Below, piece by piece: positions 27,601 through 40,339 of a DNA stretch of 64,000 nucleotides (positions within the stretch are counted from its first letter, which is position 1; every line of letters begins with the position of its first letter). Origin of the DNA: Acanthacorydalis orientalis (taxonomy: Eukaryota; Arthropoda; Insecta; Megaloptera; Corydalidae); contig CM068315.1 in the NCBI GenBank assembly GCA_034766995.1, positions 10,567,510-10,631,509 of the forward strand, given 5' to 3'. The position numbers and the translations under genes are program-made. The notes beneath the pieces are model-generated. The model had not been told where the DNA came from, did not search any database, and worked only from the letters and a program-made list of their open reading frames with translations.

Positions 27601-29234
27601 ATGTCGGTTAATAATGAAAATGTTATTGAAAATGTTTCAAATGGCGTTGACAAGTTATACATTAAGGTTTGTTCTTTAATTAAAAGACAGATGTGTGGTT
27701 ATGTTATTTTTACAAATTGGATTTGATTTATTTGTGTAATTTTTCAGAAAAATATTGGCGGGAATATGGGATCTGTGTTAACAGAAAAGAATTTAAACAT
27801 CGTTGAGCAAGAAAACAGTACTAAAGCAGAAGGAAAAACATTAAGGAAAGTCGAAAATGTGAATGCCAATAATGGATTTGATCCAGAAATCGAGCCCCTA
27901 TTGAGAGAAAATCCACAAAGATTTGTAATTTTCCCTATACAGTATCATGATATCTGGCAAATGTACAAAAAAGCAGAAGCATCATTTTGGACTGTCGAAG
28001 AAGTTGATTTATCCCATGTAAATATATACGAAATGTGTGTTTTCGATTACAAGTAATTTAATTGTTCTTGTTACAGGATTTAGAACAGTGGAACACGTTA
28101 AAACCTAATGAACGGCATTTTATTTCACATGTGCTAGCATTTTTTGCTGCTTCTGATGGAATTGTTAACGAAAATCTTGTCGAAAGGTTTAGTCAGGAAG
28201 TTCAGTTACCGGAGGCACGCTGTTTCTATGGATTTCAGATTGCAATGGAAAACGTTCACTCAGAGATGTACAGTCTTCTGATAGATACTTATATACGAGA
28301 TCCTAAAGAACGGTTAGTTTACTTATTTTTTTTACTTCGAATATTTCAGTGTTACATATATTTGTTTTTTTTAGTGATTTCCTTTTTAATGCAATCGAAA
28401 CATTGCCTTGTGTCAAAAAGAAAGCTGACTGGGCTTTACAATGGATTGGTAGCAAGGATGCTACATTTGGTGAACGCATTATTGCATTTGCTGCTGTAGA
28501 AGGTATTTTCTTCTCAGGAAGCTTTGCATCAATATTTTGGTTGAAAAAACGTGGTCTTATGCCAGGTCTTACGTACAGTAATGAATTGATTTCTCGAGAT
28601 GAAGTGAGTAAACAATATACATAGTTATTCAGCATATTTTAGTATTAAATAGACATAAATAAATTTAATTGGAAAAAAATGTTTCAGGGACTTCATTGTG
28701 ATTTTGCTTGTTTAATGTTTAAATACTTAGTTCAAAAACCATCCAAAGAACGCGTCACAGAAATAATCCAGGAAGCTGTTGCAATTGAAAAAGAATTTTT
28801 AACTGACGCGCTTCCGGTTAAGATGTTGGGAATGAATTGTGATCTTATGTGTCAATATATTGAATTTGTTGCTGACCGCCTGTTAACGGAATTGAATTGT
28901 GATAAGGTAAAAACTTGTTTTTTGATGTTGTCTAGCTAGTATTAATACTGGTAGATAACATATAATTAATAGGTGTTAAAATTTTAATGATTTTTAATGT
29001 AAAAATGTTACTTTAACATAAAAATTATATGTTTTAATAATGTTTATAACTTGAATTTTATTTGAATATTTTTTGCTCTAGATTTACAAGTCTAAGAACC
29101 CATTCAGTTTTATGGAATTTATTTCACTTGAAGGTAAAACGAATTTCTTTGAACGTAAAGTTGGCGAATATCAAAAATGTGGCGTTATGTCAAACCGACT
29201 TGATAATGTTTTTACACTTAATGCAGATTTTTAA
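27601..29234 (+). CDS. RnrS: Ribonucleotide reductase small subunit R2, complete, six exons
   Basis: Small (R2) subunit of class Ia ribonucleotide reductase, which holds the diferric-tyrosyl radical the large subunit needs to reduce NDPs to dNDPs in the cytosol. Coding exons: 27601-27666, 27748-28017, 28077-28312, 28375-28603, 28688-28906, 29082-29234. All introns are GT-AG and 59-175 bp long; phases agree throughout. The joined product has 390 residues, the length of mouse R2, and key residues fall at the mouse numbers: iron ligands D139, E170, H173, E233, E267, H270; radical Y177; radical-transfer W103, D266, Y370. The C-terminus FTLNADF is the large-subunit docking tail, so the stop is secure. 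The start at 27601 gives mouse-like numbering. An in-frame ATG at 27484 lies among promoter-like sites, and one at 27766 would remove 28 residues. The N-terminus (about 1-65) is poorly conserved and shows no KEN degron, unlike mammalian RRM2. Family assignment is near certain; the exact start is an inference. Confidence 0.97.
27755..27764 (+). promoter_or_regulatory. E2F-type site 3, inside RnrS exon 2
   Basis: TTGGCGGGAA overlaps codons 25-28 of RnrS and stops one base before an in-frame ATG at 27766. It is a perfect inverted copy of site 1. It may be a real intragenic E2F site, or the true promoter of a shorter isoform starting at 27766, or a chance effect of the Gly-Gly codons. Confidence 0.4.
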
Positions 29235-29563
29235 CCAAATATTTAATTACTCTATATACATTTTAAAGTGCTTTTTTATTTATACCGACAAAATATAGTT
29301 TTAATTTAGGTTAAATGGCTTGTGCAGTATTTTATATATTTCTTTTCATGATTTCAAGTAATCTCATGAATGTTTTATGTATAAATTTAAATCAATATGA
29401 TCAAATCAAGGAAAAAAATAAATACTATGACCAAGTCACTGGATATAAAAAATAATTTTTTTGTCCATTTAGTAATTAAAATACCAAGTATTAGTTGTGT
29501 AATCTTCTTAAGATTGTACTGATTAATAAATTTGAAATTATAATTTATCATTTTTGTAATAAA
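29235..29563 (+). other. RnrS 3' flank / probable 3' UTR
   Basis: AATAAA hexamers occur at 29417-29422, 29525-29530 and 29558-29563. Any could be the RnrS polyadenylation signal, but the hexamer is common by chance at this base composition, so the end of the transcript is not fixed. Confidence 0.3.
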
Positions 29564-31179
29564 TATTTTAAGTAAATTATATTCTAATATTTTCATTTAC
29601 ATGTTAACCAAAAGTATGTGTGGTCATTTTTTTCAGACTAGATGAATTGAGATATACCTCAAAATTACATAGATTTATTTTAATGATTGTTTAAGCCAGA
29701 TACTTTAAATGTTTCAACATAGTTGCTTAAACCATAGATAAACTAAAATAATTACAAACCCTCATAAACTACATGATTTTTATATCAAATTGATAATTAT
29801 GTAACTTGAGAATTCCTCTAATTTTAACTCATTATAATTATAAAATGAACATTTTAAAAAAATAATTATCAAAGACAGTAATTCCTGGTTTTATTGTAAT
29901 CACTGTGTTTACTTAAATAGTTGTGGACATAACTGCAATTTCATTAATATTAAATTTGCTTTTATCAGTTTTTTTTCTACCAGATTTTACATTGTTAAAA
30001 TCGAAGTAAGTAGTGTAATGATACTGAGATATAATTTGGCAACTAAAATGTTTAATACATTTTTTTGGTATATTTTCCTATCAATTTTTTTTATTACTAG
30101 AACACCATCTCTTCTTTTTTATCTCTGCATTCAGTCATATATTTCTTCTGATATAGATTAATATACTTCATGTAATGTAAATAATTAACTTATTTGGTTT
30201 AGTACTAATGACCTTTGTTTAGATTATTTTAAATTGTTTATTATAATTTTAATCAAATATGTTAATTGTAGCTTATGATTTATATACACATATGCAGACA
30301 CACTGACACATACGTACACACAAGTTTTGTGAAAAGACCTTCATCCAACAGGGTATCAAAAGAGGTTGTTGGAGATGACACACACACACAAACTGAATAA
30401 ACAGGATAAAATCAGAAAAGAATTAAATCCTTTAAAAATAAGTAACGAAGTATACTTATTTAAATCAATACTTTTAGTACAATTAACAACATATTTAAGT
30501 CACAGATGAATTTAAACAAAAAATGTAATTAGTAAAACAATATATGTAGAAATATTCTATTTAAAAAGATGGTAAATAAGAAATTAGTAATAGGAAATGA
30601 TTTTCCAAGGTAAATATTTTTGTTAATTAGTATTAATAATTACGCTGCCTTGCAAAAAATCCTGCACTGGTTAATTAATATTCAACAAAAATATAATTAG
30701 TTTTTAAATACAATCATTTTATTTGTAACAAATAAAAGCGTGTAATTTCTTTTTTATTTCAATCATTTTTTTAAAATTCGATTAGTTCACATTGTTTATG
30801 TAATTTTTGGTTCTAATTAAGTCCTTTGTATACATTTAGCGAAATTAAAAAAATATATCTTAAGATGGTAATATGAAATGTTTCCTGAATTTATAGATGA
30901 CTAACAATACAATGAAAATTAAGAAATAGCAATATATAACAAAATTTACAGAATTTAACTTTCATAAACTAATAAATATAACAATAAACTTACTTGCTGT
31001 TTGACAAGAAATTAACTGAATTTCAAACCGTAACAATCAGACAGGAATGGGGCTATTTTTTGCCATACTATAACAACAAAGAAGTTCTATAAAAGTATAT
31101 ATTAAAATTGTGCTGCAATTCTATTTAAATATAACAATAATAAAATATATAATTCTTTAAACTTTATTAATGTATGTAT

Positions 31180-31182
<3 letters not shown>

Positions 31183-31252
<70 letters not shown>
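31183..31252. repeat. Pure TA array, about 35 units
   Basis: Uninterrupted. Confidence 0.95.
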
Positions 31253-31257
<5 letters not shown>

Positions 31258-31399
31258 CTAGTTGGAATCTAATTAGTTACATGATGTCAAGTGATTTGAA
31301 TATTGTCAATAATAAAGTATATTAGCAAGTAATTACAATATACCTATAACCTTATTTATAAACTTTGTTGTGATGAATGACTAACATTCATAATTATAA

Positions 31400-31760
31400 A
31401 AATCGTTAAAAAAACGTTAAACCGTTAATATACGCAAGAATTGAAATTTCGTTTGATTTGTTTATATTTGTTAAATTTTAAGTACTATTTTATGGTATTA
31501 CATATTGAATGGTAGGTTTTAGATATAAATAAAACTGTAAATACTTTGAAATAATTTTATTGCTGCAATAATTATTATCTTTTGAATCAGTTAGAAAATT
31601 AATTTTTCAGATTTTTGAAAATATACCTTGAATAATAATATTTTCTAATAAGAGTAAATAAATCGAAAGTATAAAAATGAAATTTTTTTTATAAATTAAT
31701 TCAAATCGACTTTCGATTCGTCGGTATTATTTTATAAATTTTATAAAATTGTGAATATAC
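31400..31760. repeat. Dispersed repeat copy 2 (related to 25.0-25.6 kb)
   Basis: Carries the same ordered blocks as the copy at 25 kb, with intervening spacing changes. It sits just upstream of the 320-bp tandem duplication. Confidence 0.4.
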
Positions 31761-31944
31761 ACCAGTACAAATCATTTATTATTACATTATGTATTATTTA
31801 ACTTAAAAATCTATTTTTTCTTGATCTATGAATCTTTAAATATACACACAACATTTTTGTTGCAGATAATTAGTTCTTATATCTTATTTGATAATTTTTG
31901 AAATAATTGGCATACTATTCAATTAGATATCCAATTAGCTCGTG

Positions 31945-32590
31945 GAAAAGAATTACTTCTTAATAACTCGGTACTCTTTGATTAAAAAATACATTGTACT
32001 AATTACAAATCACTGGAATTTATTTTTTGAATAATATAATTTTTGTTAATAAGATGTGATTTAAATTTCTTTGGGAAAAATGTACTCTTTTTTTAAAAAA
32101 AATTGTCTATCTACTTGAACCAGTATCAATTCATTATTTTTTTTTATTTAAATGATGGAATAAATTATAATTGAAAGAATAGTCGAAGTTTTAATCCGAG
32201 TTAATGACGAATTATAATTATTAAATTGTTATAACTTTTTTTGGCAATGTTTAGCTAAATATTTAAAAAAGTAATTTCATAGTAACTCAGTACTATTTGA
32301 TTAAAAAATACTTGCAATGTATTTAATACAAGTCATTTGTGTTTATTTATTTTTTGAATGATATAATTCTTCTTTATAAGTTGTGATTTGAATTTCTTCG
32401 GAAAAAATGTAATTTTTTAAAATAATTCGTCTATTTAATTTCACAAGTATCAAAATATAATATTTTAATCATATGATTTAATGAATTATAATTGAATGTT
32501 TGGATTTTTAGGGCGAGTCAATGACGAATTATAATTAATAAATTGTTATTAAAAACTTTTTTTTTACAATGTTTAGCTATTTTTTTAAGT
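31945..32590. repeat. Old tandem duplication, period about 320 bp
   Basis: Landmarks recur in order: GATTAAAAAATAC at 31980 and 32299, GACGAATTATAATTA near 32205 and 32523, and CAATGTTTAGCTA at 32245 and 32567. Many substitutions and small indels separate the copies. No protein is encoded. Confidence 0.75.
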
Positions 32591-33219
32591 AATGATTTTA
32601 TTCGAATTATTTTAAAATTATTTGATCATTTTTAAGTGATTAACTTAATGTACTTCTGTTCCTTTTTTGCGATTCTACAAATATACTTTAGTAAGTGACA
32701 TTGCTGAATAATATAAACATTTTTTAATCAATATTCGTTACTAAATTTTTAAAATATTTAATTTAAAACCCGTAAAATATAAGTTAGAAGTACAGGAGTA
32801 CATCAATAAGCTGAAATCTCAGATATTTTGAAAATTGAATCATTTTTAAAGTAATTAAATTCTCCTAAAAGTGATATCTAAAATAATCCATATTGCTATT
32901 AACAGTAAATGGAGAATGAATAGAAATGAAAATTAAACTTGAGAAAATCGTATACTGTTACTATATGGGTGGTTGATAAATTTGACTCTTAATTTGATCT
33001 AATCAATTTATAACAATTGAAAAATATTTGTACGTCGTATTAAAATTATTGTAGAATAGTTAACTGATAAAATTATAATTGTATGTTTTATTCCTGTGAT
33101 CTCGACAACATATACTAATGATCTTCGTCCTTTTAGATCATCTGAGAGTCTGTTCTCTATTACTATTGTGCTATCTTTAAGTAGATGTTAAAGTCTTTAC
33201 TATATATTTAAAGATGGTA

Positions 33220-33554
33220 CCAGTGGTGTACCCAGGACGGATAAGAGGCCTTGGCACCTCCAAAAGGAAAAGGGAAAGAACACTAAAAAACAAAACAAAA
33301 TCATCGTGCAAAAATTTTCCTATATACAGAGAGAGATTAATATAAACCCCTATCACTATCCCCCATATATACACAAAGAAATTAATGTAACTACAATTGA
33401 AGTAAATTGAGTTTTCTAAAAAGAAAAGAAAACTGGAATTTATTCTTTAAATAATTTTTTATATTCAATGAATTTTACTGAATTCATTTAAAAAAAAATT
33501 ATCCGCTGAACCCAACCACCCCCTCCCAAGATTAAATCTCTGTTACGCCCCTGG
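33220..33554. mobile_element. MITE-like element with CCAGxGGxGTA termini
   Basis: The left end CCAGTGGTGTACCC and the reverse complement of the right end, CCAGGGGCGTAACA, agree at 10 of 14 positions. The flanks ATGGTA and ATGTTA could be an imperfect 6-bp target duplication. Ends of this CAGTGGCGTA kind are common on non-autonomous DNA transposons in insects. The interior is AT-rich and non-coding apart from a short C-rich run near 33510-33530. The superfamily is not determined. Confidence 0.5.
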
Positions 33555-34638
33555 ATGTTACACATGCCAAAACTAACAATGGAGAACAAACATTCAGATG
33601 AATAAATGGACGAGAACCATTAGGACACTTTATTGATATATTGATTATTTAAATTTATTTTTTTACTGAAATATAAAATACTATAAGTATTATATCCTCT
33701 CTATTTACTTTATCTGTTTAGTGATTTCATTAATTATTTGTTTCTTTTTTGAGGTTAAAATGAAGTTTAATGTTTGGATATATAAAAAGAGATATTTTAA
33801 TAATTAAATTGCAAGATAAACAAATTATTTCAATTTTGTTTGAATAATAATAAAGGTTTTAGCGATGGATAATTAAAAAGGAAAGCTACTAATTTTAATA
33901 AAAAAATGTTCCAATGCATTTTATTTATTTGTATGCTTTATTGCAATTAAGAAATTTTAATTATTTTGTAAGATCTTTTGTATTTCTTTATTAATTCATA
34001 GATATCATGAACAAGTCGTTTTTAGAAATATTTCTACTAAAGTACTCACTTTTATTATCAGATGAGATTGTATTGCTATTGTTGAAATATGTATATTTTA
34101 GTATGTCAAGAAATAGATTTCTGTTCAGTGTCTTGGGAAAAATAGGCGTGTATTTCTGTATTGTAATAAGGAGACAGTTTGTATTTGATTATATATGCTA
34201 CAAGTATTGTCGACAGAAAATACAAGATCTGTGCAATAAAGTATAACAATAAGAATAATTTTGATACTTATTATGAAGTGTGAACGTTTAAAAATATAAA
34301 TTATCATAAAATATTAATATTCATGCATCATAAATTAAATTAAAATATCTTCGTAATAATTTAAATATTTCATTGATAAAAATAAGAAATAATATATATA
34401 AGAAACGATTCAAATTGCAATATATTATTAATAATAATATAAAATTGTATAGTATTGATTAATATCTTATATACAAATTAATTCGATGCCTTTAAATTGT
34501 TACAATAAGAAATCTTTTAAATTAAAGTATTTTCTCGTCGTTTTAGAATTTTGAAGTGCTGCCCTTATTTTTTTTTAAAAAAAAAACACTATCTTGGCTA
34601 AGCAGATGGCATAACCTCATAAAACAGTAGTGAACACT

Positions 34639-35662
34639 ATGGTGTCCGAAAAGCATCATATGAGGCATTGGATACTTATTGCATTCTAGTTGAAAAAATG
34701 TCGTCGAAGCCGCGGGAATGATTTGTTCAGCCTTAGAGGAAAGTGTTATGATTCATACAACATAAAAACATTGTTTTAAAGGTTTCGGCGTAATTTTGAT
34801 CTTTCTGATCGAGAACTTCCCGGACAACCGAACAGATTTGAAGATAAAGATCTTGAGTAACTGTTAAGTTAAAATTCTGCTCAGATTGAATACGATAACT
34901 CACTCAACAAGTCTGTGTTACTCAGCGAGCAATTTCCTATCGTCTACATTGGCTGGAAAAAATTGAAAAGCTAAGCCTGTAGATTCCATGTGATTTTAGT
35001 CCGGAAAATAAAGAAAGAAAATACGATACGGCTATATCTTTGCTCAAAAGGTTCAAAAGGGAGGATTTTTTGTATAAAATCATAATCGAGGATGAAAAAT
35101 GAATTTTGCACGACAATTCTAAGCGTCTAAAATCGTGGGTTACACCCGGTGAATCATCGATATCGACTCTGAAACTAAATATCCACTCTAAAAAGTGTAA
35201 CTGTGTATTTGGTAGGACATTAAGAATGAGGTGTATTGTTAGTTGCTCGAATCTGGTCAGTCTGCAAATTCAGAGCGTTACCAACAACAGCTTATCTGTT
35301 TGAGTGAAGAATTAGAGAGAAAAATACCATTCAGTGACGAGCAAACGAGATGTCATTTTGCAGCATGACAACACTCGGCTGCAGGTCGCAAAATGAACCA
35401 TAGACATTATTTGTTCTTTGTGCTGTAAAGTTCTCTCTCACGTGGAGTATTAAGCTGACCTAGCCCCCCTAAATTATCACCTGTTTCAGTCGCTTCAGCA
35501 TCAACTTGCTGATACCTATTTTAAAGTAATGGAAGAGTCCTAAAAATACAGTAACGACTTCATACACTCAAAGCCACCAACATTTTTCGACAAGGGATTC
35601 ATCACTTATTCGACAGATGGAACAAAGATATAGAAAATAGTGAGTGATATTTTGAGGATTGA
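34639..35662 (+). mobile_element. Canonical mariner (DD34D-type) transposase copy B, decayed
   Basis: Starts at ATG 34639 (MVSEKHHMRHWIL). Recognisable blocks across three frames: RFRRNFDLSDRELPGQP near 34780, IIEDEK near 35085, LKSWVTPGES near 35127, QHDNTRL near 35370, DLAPLNYHLF near 35460, SKPPTFFDKGF near 35570, and HLFDRWNKDIENS at the end. This is the order of a mariner transposase. The three catalytic Asp codons can still be seen (35092, 35369 and 35460 areas). Frameshifts and stops inactivate it, and the second-to-third Asp distance is about 30 codons rather than 35, suggesting a small deletion. The 3' tail runs to about 35733, directly against a TA array. A left terminal repeat was not identified. 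Confidence 0.85.
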
Positions 35663-35729
35663 CATATAGTCCATTTTCCGTAAATAAACATTCATTTTTT
35701 TATAAAAAAAGCACTGAATTAATTTATAC

Positions 35730-35733
<4 letters not shown>

Positions 35734-35782
<49 letters not shown>
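35734..35782. repeat. TA array abutting mariner B tail
   Basis: About 24 TA units directly after the probable right end of mariner B (ATTTATACACC|TTA). Confidence 0.95.
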
Positions 35783-35785
<3 letters not shown>

Positions 35786-36190
35786 AATGTGTGTATATGC
35801 ACTTTGTATATTTATGTTGATTACTTTTAGATTAAAAGTGCAATTTTCCATTTTTTTTAATCTGTAATGGAAATAGTGATGAAATAAAATTATGTAATAA
35901 AACCCTTATTCCTCTAATCTTTTTTTTAAAGTTATTAAAATTTACGTACGTGATTTTCAGTAATTTTTTTTAATTAGTCAAAAATAATGTCTAGTTACAT
36001 AGAAACTCTAAATTGTTTTTAAGTATTATCATAGACAGTGGCAAACTATTAAGTAAAAATAAATGGAAAATATGATTTATTTCGAATTATGAAAAATATT
36101 AAACAGAAAACATGAATCTCCAGAAAGAAAAGTGTGGTAAAAAATGTTTTTTGTCGAATAATTTTTTTAAAATATAACAATCTAGTAGTA

Positions 36191-36191
<1 letters not shown>

Positions 36192-36258
<67 letters not shown>
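36192..36258. repeat. TA array, about 33 units
   Basis: One G interruption near 36245. Confidence 0.95.
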
Positions 36259-36808
36259 CCTTATAACTTTTTTAAATTTTAATGATTCAGTATCTACTTC
36301 TTCCGCACATTTCCAATCGATTTTATGATATTATATAATCTCTTCATTATCTTATTTAGGGGTTTGTTTATTTCATGGTTATTTTTTTAATGCGTTCTGT
36401 TATTCATCAAACAATAAAGGCAGTAAAGGTTATTTTCATTTTACTGCGTTTTGTTCGGCGATTTAAATTTATTTTCAGATGGATTCATCTAATTCTTCAA
36501 ATATCTTTCATATCTTTTCCAAAATTTTCCCAAAGACAATAATAAACGATAGAAAAAGAATGGAATTTTGATTTTCATCTTTTATTTTTAATTCTTTATT
36601 TTCTCAGTTGAGTGATTTGATTTTTTCTAAGGTCGCAGTAAATAAGTAAGGCGTATTTACATCCATTTTTATTTTCATCTATTTCGTTTCTTGTTTCTAT
36701 TTTATTTGTGATTTATTTTCTTCATATAATTTGATTTACACAACTATATTTCTATCTACATTAGTTGAAAAGGTCATGCTTATCTTTTTATTTCGATTTT
36801 TAAGTGTA

Positions 36809-36809
<1 letters not shown>

Positions 36810-36857
<48 letters not shown>
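36810..36857. repeat. TA array, about 23 units
   Basis: Uninterrupted. Confidence 0.95.
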
Positions 36858-36858
<1 letters not shown>

Positions 36859-37459
36859 GTTTCGAAATTCGTTTCTTAACAGAAAATATTTCATTAACAT
36901 TGCTGAGAATAAGAGTTAAAAAGACACGTTGACAGAGTGTAAAACTGTATACAAGTAGAGTCTGTAAACGATTGGTCTGATAATTGAAAATCTTGTTTCG
37001 TATTTGTTTGTAACTATTTTTAATCGACATTTCTTGAGTATTTAAAAATGTTACTAACTTAAACTAGTATATATTATTTATGTTAATTACAGAGAGTTCA
37101 ATAAGCTTTTGAAATCAAATATTTAAATAAATAAATCATGTAAATCGTTTATATAGGTATATTTTTTACTGTTAATAGGAAAAGAGACCAAAATACAAAA
37201 TGAAAGTGAAAAGAAGATGAAAGAGAAAAGTACTAAAATTCAATTTGAATCGACTTCATTACACACGGTCGTGTCTCGTGTGAAAAATCTTTATATAACT
37301 CAAACAGCAACTTTATTAATGCGACATTGTCATCTGTTTGTAGACACATTAATAATCGTGGAGATAAATTAATCGACAGACCTAGAGATTTTACAAAAAA
37401 GACAATTATTGCATAATAAAACACTCGAATTAAAAAAAAGAGAAGGAGCCACACAAGTT

Positions 37460-37680
37460 TAGACTGTGAGAGACGGTTCAGTTTCAAGGAAAATCATTGC
37501 ATGCACACGACACAGTCACATTACGAGAGAAATGTCTATATTTCCGCATAGGGATATGCATGAAGCGTTAGTGCGCACGCGTCGAAACTGTTCAATACCG
37601 AACCGAGGTTGTGGTGGGGGTTACTGTATCTCCCACCATCGGTGGATGTTCAACCCCCTTGAATGAAATTTGAACAAATG
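37460..37680. other. GC-richer unrecognised island with stem-loop potential
   Basis: CpG-containing DNA (GCGCACGCGTCG near 37572) with short self-complementary parts: GGTGGG/CCCACC (37611-37640) and CCACCATCGGTGG (about 37634-37646). An open frame of 66 codons (37466-37666, plus) resembles nothing I know. It could be a promoter, a non-coding exon or a transposon piece. Confidence 0.3.
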
Positions 37681-39601
37681 TATAAAATGTATTTTTTCAG
37701 CTCACAGGGAAAAGATGAGTAATTAAAAAAGTTTAATCGGTCAGTGTAATATTTATGACTTGTACTGCCGTGTCCCTCTTTCGGAAACATTTTCTTCGGT
37801 CGTAAATTACTAATTAATATTTACTATACAAATATATTTTTTAATCAAGATGTATTTAACTTCAGGTTTTCAAGAATTTGTCAGTTCAATGAAAAAATTA
37901 CAAACATAAATCTTTTCATATTTTTTTTATAAATTTCACTTAAAAAGTTTTCCTTTTAAATTGAATGAAAACGTACACATGTTTTGTAAATAACATGGAG
38001 TGAATAGACAATAAAATAAAATTAAAAAATACTACATATTTGATATTGCATTCAATTTGCTCTGCTGTATTTTCGTTTCGTTTTTATAATTAGAATTCAG
38101 ATTCTACTCATAACTACAATGAGGTAACATATGAGAATTTTTCAATTTATTTTAAAAATAGGTTACTTTAAATACACACATGTTTGAAGTCTCTACAATA
38201 TATCAACAGATATATTGTAATATTCTGTGATATATCATCAAACAAAATTCTATATATTTTAAATTAAAAAGAAAAATAGCAAACATTTAAACAAAATATA
38301 AATTATAGTTGAATCGATTTTAAATTAAACTAGAATATATATTTTTTTCATATTATTTACAGCAATAATCACTGTTAATTGTTATTTTTATTTATATTCA
38401 GAGTATCAGATTTATGATATATATTCAGAGTATCAGAAAATAATGACATTTTTTAAGTGAAGAAAGTTAACTAATAATATATTTATCATTTAATCAACTA
38501 TATATGTTTCTTTAATAAAAAATACCTTTTTACCCTTCTCTTAAGATTTTTTAATTTCATTTGCATCAAAATCCACACATTCAAATTAAAAATAGTATGA
38601 TTATTTTATTTTCATTTTAATGAGTTTCAAAAACGTTTTTTTCCAAATAATACTGCATGGAAGAGAGGTGTGTGTTTGTGTGTGTTATATGTGTGTGTCT
38701 AATAATCGAATAAGGTAAAGTCTAGTTTAATATGCTGATAGTGTTGTAATTCTCTATTTAATATTCATATTTTCATCTTTTATTATTTTTGTTACATATT
38801 AATGTACTTTTGTGTTAGTAAATGACTTCGATTAATAAAAAAAATGTTTTTTTTCTGAGGGCATCATACAAACAGTCTAATTTGTTTTCAGTCTACTATA
38901 TACTAAATATATACAATGACCATTTTGTGGTTAGACTAGGTTTAAAGATTTCCCTTGGAGTTTGTTCTTTCATCATCATTGTTTTTGTAATCGTGATATA
39001 TAATATTCTCTATTTGTAAAAGTAAGTAAAAAATACTCTTTTATTTTGGATTCTATTAATATTGTGATACATCACTCCACATGCCTTTATTTTCTTCACT
39101 TAGTGGACGAGATATCCGCCCATCTTGTCTCCAAATCTTATTGATTTTTTATATGCTGTTAAATACTTGCTCGTGAACATATGAGCTTGTCAGCAGTTAT
39201 TGAATGCTTATCATTAGATCAAATTGAACATAGTGAGTAATAGGTCATCATTTATTTTCTGAACTCTTTCATTTCCAGGTAACATTGAACATCAAAATTT
39301 TCAGATTAAAATAATCACAACTATCTGTGATACACACATATATCCAAAATATTCAAAATATCAGAGATATTTTTTGTATCAGAGATTATATTGTTTTTTA
39401 TGTTAAATTTATACAGACTGTAACTTCATAAAAATATTCACTTGGCAAAAAATTATATTTAAAAAAAATATTTCTTTATGAAATTTACTGCTTAGATGTG
39501 AACTGACCAAGAATGTAAAAAATATTACTTAAAATCTGCAAAGGATACATAATAGGCTGGTCAAATACATTTAAAGAAAAAATGACATTTTTGGAATACC
39601 C

Positions 39602-39604
<3 letters not shown>

Positions 39605-39667
<63 letters not shown>
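39605..39667. repeat. TA array with central CATACAT break
   Basis: Two TA blocks of about 14 and 13 units. Confidence 0.95.
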
Positions 39668-39677
<10 letters not shown>

Positions 39678-40339
39678 TGATTATTATTTACATTTATGGT
39701 ATTTTAAAATATTTTTACCTCTGTTCGGAGAATTTGTATGTTCAATATTGAAAAGTAGAGAGGAAATTTTAGCTAATACTTGGATTTGGTTAATGATTTA
39801 AACAACTAAATTTGCAATTTGTTTTGAGGAATATGTCATCAATTAAATAATATTTATGTTTGTTATCTCTATAATATTTAAAAATTATACAAATTATTAA
39901 TCTTTCATACAAATTTGTCATAATTAAAAGTATTTATAAAAATATGAGTATAAAACAAATTGTTTACTTTAAATAAAGTTTCGTTATTTTATAAGATATA
40001 AATTTTCAACATGAATTAAATTGAATATTATTTGTGTGAAGGGTATAGTTTCTAGTATTTATAAATCAATGATTTCAATTTCTATATTATTCTTAGCATA
40101 TAGATTCATAAAAATAAATGTATTTTTTCGAACGCTAATGGCTAACTATCGACGAGTCCATAAACTCTAAAAATCTATCTATCTATTAAATGTTTTTGAA
40201 AACAAAGTATTGAAAATAGTGAAAATAACTAAATAACTATTTTTAAGAACAGTTGATTTATAAAATATACTTGAACTATTTTTTAAATATATTAGTTAGT
40301 ATTTTAATACGTTCGTTTCTCAGTTGTAATCAGTTCTTT

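Larger units (their letters stand above)
29564..33219. other. Gene-free stretch right of RnrS
   Basis: Contains CA-rich microsatellite patches at 30287-30322 and 30379-30390, one TA array and the old tandem repeats listed. No coding exon is recognisable. Confidence 0.6.

Noticed and set aside
28303..28635. 110-codon minus-strand frame
   Set aside because: Antisense of RnrS exon 4 and its flanking introns.
34007..34246. 79-codon hydrophobic frame
   Set aside because: Leu/Ile/Phe/Tyr bias is expected from AT-rich DNA; no motif or context.
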